A DNA stretch of 7,795 nt from Caldifarciminota bacterium. Its GTDB lineage: Bacteria > Hydrothermota > UBA3072 > B12-G15. A model generated the notes under the pieces. It saw only the letters and a program-made list of their open reading frames with translations. It ran no database searches and was not told the origin of the DNA. The stretch covers positions 1-7,795 of the forward strand of contig JAGGTX010000010.1 in NCBI GenBank assembly GCA_021163525.1, written 5' to 3'. The translations under genes and the position numbers were made by a program. Positions 7,067 through 7,795 of this stretch are shown one piece after another (within the stretch, counting starts at the first letter, position 1; each line of letters starts with the position of its first letter).

Positions 7067-7094
7067 TTTATACAGAATCAATGGATTTTGTCAA
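7067..7094 (-). promoter_or_regulatory. Sigma70-type promoter of tRNA-Ala and the envelope operon
   Basis: On the - strand, TTGACA (7094-7089) is a perfect -35 box, followed after 16 bases by TATAAA (7072-7067), one mismatch from the -10 consensus. The -10 box ends 10 bases before the tRNA, so transcription should begin about 3-5 bases upstream of the mature 5' end, leaving a very short leader for RNase P. No other promoter is evident before the lipoprotein gene. Confidence 0.8.
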
Positions 7095-7104
7095 TAATTT
7101 TTCA

Positions 7105-7132
7105 TTGAATATTTTACATAATTGTGTAATAT
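7105..7132 (+). promoter_or_regulatory. Possible promoter for the divergent helical-protein/SPFH operon
   Basis: TTGAAT (7105-7110) and TAATAT (7127-7132), 16 bases apart, could serve as -35 and -10 boxes about 20 bases upstream of the Shine-Dalgarno. The region is extremely AT-rich, so other pairings are possible. Confidence 0.4.
7114..7129. promoter_or_regulatory. 16-bp near-palindrome, possible operator
   Basis: TTACATAATTGTGTAA is an inverted repeat in which seven of eight half-site positions are complementary. It overlaps the right part of the candidate + strand promoter, where a dimeric repressor would act. The regulator is unknown, and the AT-richness of the gap raises the chance of coincidence. 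Confidence 0.35.
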
Positions 7133-7154
7133 TTTTATAAAGGAGGAGGTGAAT

Positions 7155-7628
7155 ATGGGTCTTGAAACAGGCTTTAAAGAGATGGTGAAAAACATAGCAG
7201 AGAGTGTGCCAGGTTTCAATGGGTATTACAGAAGGGAAACACGGAGAGAAGAGGAAAGGATGCTCAGGGACTTCATTGCCAGCAGAATCTCCGAAAGCAT
7301 AAATAGAATTAACGAGACTGTGAGGGAGATAACGAAATCTGGAGACATATCAGTACTTGACATATATGGAAGGGTTCAGAAAAACCTTGAGAAACTAAAG
7401 GATAAAATCAGATATGGTAACTATGGTTACTCCGGATTCTTTGACCTGAAACAGGTTGATGAGAAAACCCTTGAAAATGTATTAAAGAAGGACCTTGAAA
7501 TCCTGAAAATGGTGGCAGACCTTGATGAAATGGCTGAACAGGGAGAGATTAAAGAGATAGAAAAGGCAATAAAGGAGATTGAAATGCTTTTCAATGAGAG
7601 AAAGGACATAATAGAAAACATCAAATAA
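7155..7628 (+). CDS. Conserved helical protein of unknown function, partner of SPFH-domain protein
   Basis: The 157-residue product is soluble, highly charged and almost wholly helical, with no signal peptide or membrane segment. ATG 7155 is chosen because AGGAGGTGA (7144-7152), an ideal Shine-Dalgarno, precedes it; the longer reading from TTG 7122 would begin inside the promoter region. Visible landmarks are VPGFNGYYRRETRREEERML (residues 18-37), near an amphipathic N-terminus, and a central YGYSGFFD (90-97) followed by VDE, flanked by long Lys/Glu-rich helices. From memory, proteins with PGY.GY near the start and YGYxGFFD in the middle occur next to SPFH-domain genes in several phyla; this is a pattern match, not a search. 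The gene ends 12 bases before the SPFH gene, with which it surely forms an operon. It probably acts at the cytoplasmic membrane face with its neighbour; the molecular function is not known. Confidence 0.85.
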   Translation: MGLETGFKEMVKNIAESVPGFNGYYRRETRREEERMLRDFIASRISESINRINETVREITKSGDISVLDIYGRVQKNLEKLKDKIRYGNYGYSGFFDLKQVDEKTLENVLKKDLEILKMVADLDEMAEQGEIKEIEKAIKEIEMLFNERKDIIENIK

Positions 7629-7640
7629 CAGGAGGACAAA

Positions 7641-7795
7641 ATGGCTCTGTTCCTTGAAGTAATAGAGTTTTTTGACGAGAAGGGGACCGATATAGTTCAC
7701 AGGATACCAGAAAAAGGATCTGCTGACATTGCTGTTGGTAGCCAGTTGATTGTTAGAGAAAATCAGACCGCTGTATTTTTCAGGGACGGAAAGGC
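7641..7795 (+). CDS. SPFH-domain (YdjI-like) protein, N-terminal part, truncated by window end
   Basis: The gene starts at ATG 7641 with GGAGG (7631-7635) five bases upstream and stays open to the last base, giving the first 51 residues: [20 protein letters not shown], then RIP, and later [20 protein letters not shown]. The combination of an N-terminal I-E-F-(F/W)-D, then R(I/Y)P, then [11 protein letters not shown]...G matches the start of the YdjI/'virion core protein' branch of SPFH (stomatin/prohibitin/flotillin) proteins. In Bacillus subtilis, YdjI is encoded with PspA and helps place it at the membrane. A zinc-ribbon tail is common in this branch but would lie outside the window. With the helical protein upstream it probably forms a membrane-organising or envelope-stress unit; that role is inferred from the family only. 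Confidence 0.8.
   Translation, partial: MALFLEVIEFFDEKGTDIVHRIPEKGSADIAVGSQLIVRENQTAVFFRDGK

Noticed and set aside
7122..7154. N-terminal extension of the helical protein from TTG 7122
   Set aside because: It overlaps the promoter and Shine-Dalgarno region, and the ideal AGGAGGTGA points to ATG 7155.

Overview
The window looks like a chromosomal segment from an uncultured, AT-rich, Gram-negative-type (diderm) bacterium. Two lipoproteins with lipoboxes and an Omp85-type outer-membrane barrel imply an outer membrane. Arginine is written mostly with AGA/AGG and isoleucine often with ATA, a bias common in thermophiles and candidate phyla. I cannot name the phylum from this sequence alone. I see no insertion sequence, CRISPR array or phage gene. 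Coding density is very high; the only sizeable gap is about 100 bases at the divergent promoter region (7057-7154).

Region 1 (1-2788, + strand) is a tightly overlapping housekeeping cluster: the C-terminal part of a class II tRNA nucleotidyltransferase/poly(A) polymerase-family enzyme, then prfB (release factor 2), then a UPF0104/LPG-synthase-TM-type polytopic membrane protein. prfB carries the classical programmed +1 frameshift (AGGGGG, TAC, CTT TGA C), so its real start is at 767 and a simple ORF call gets the N-terminus wrong.

Region 2 (7056 down to 2825, - strand) is one apparent transcription unit. A near-consensus sigma70 promoter drives tRNA-Ala(GGC). Only 26 bases later comes a lipoprotein with two pseudopilin-like segments and a coiled coil. 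It is followed, with 4-, 0- and 1-base junctions, by a nine-TPR lipoprotein, a small single-pass membrane protein, and a compact two-POTRA Omp85-family outer-membrane protein. Together these look like an uncharacterised envelope assembly or secretion module; a TPR lipoprotein beside an Omp85 barrel recalls BamD/BamA, but this is inference. The unit ends convergently against region 1, where a GC-rich inverted repeat lies.

Region 3 (7089-7795, + strand, divergent) has a possible promoter overlapping a 16-bp near-palindrome and a very strong Shine-Dalgarno. It encodes a conserved helical protein of unknown function and then the start of an SPFH-domain (YdjI-like) protein cut by the window edge, suggesting a membrane-associated or stress-related pair.
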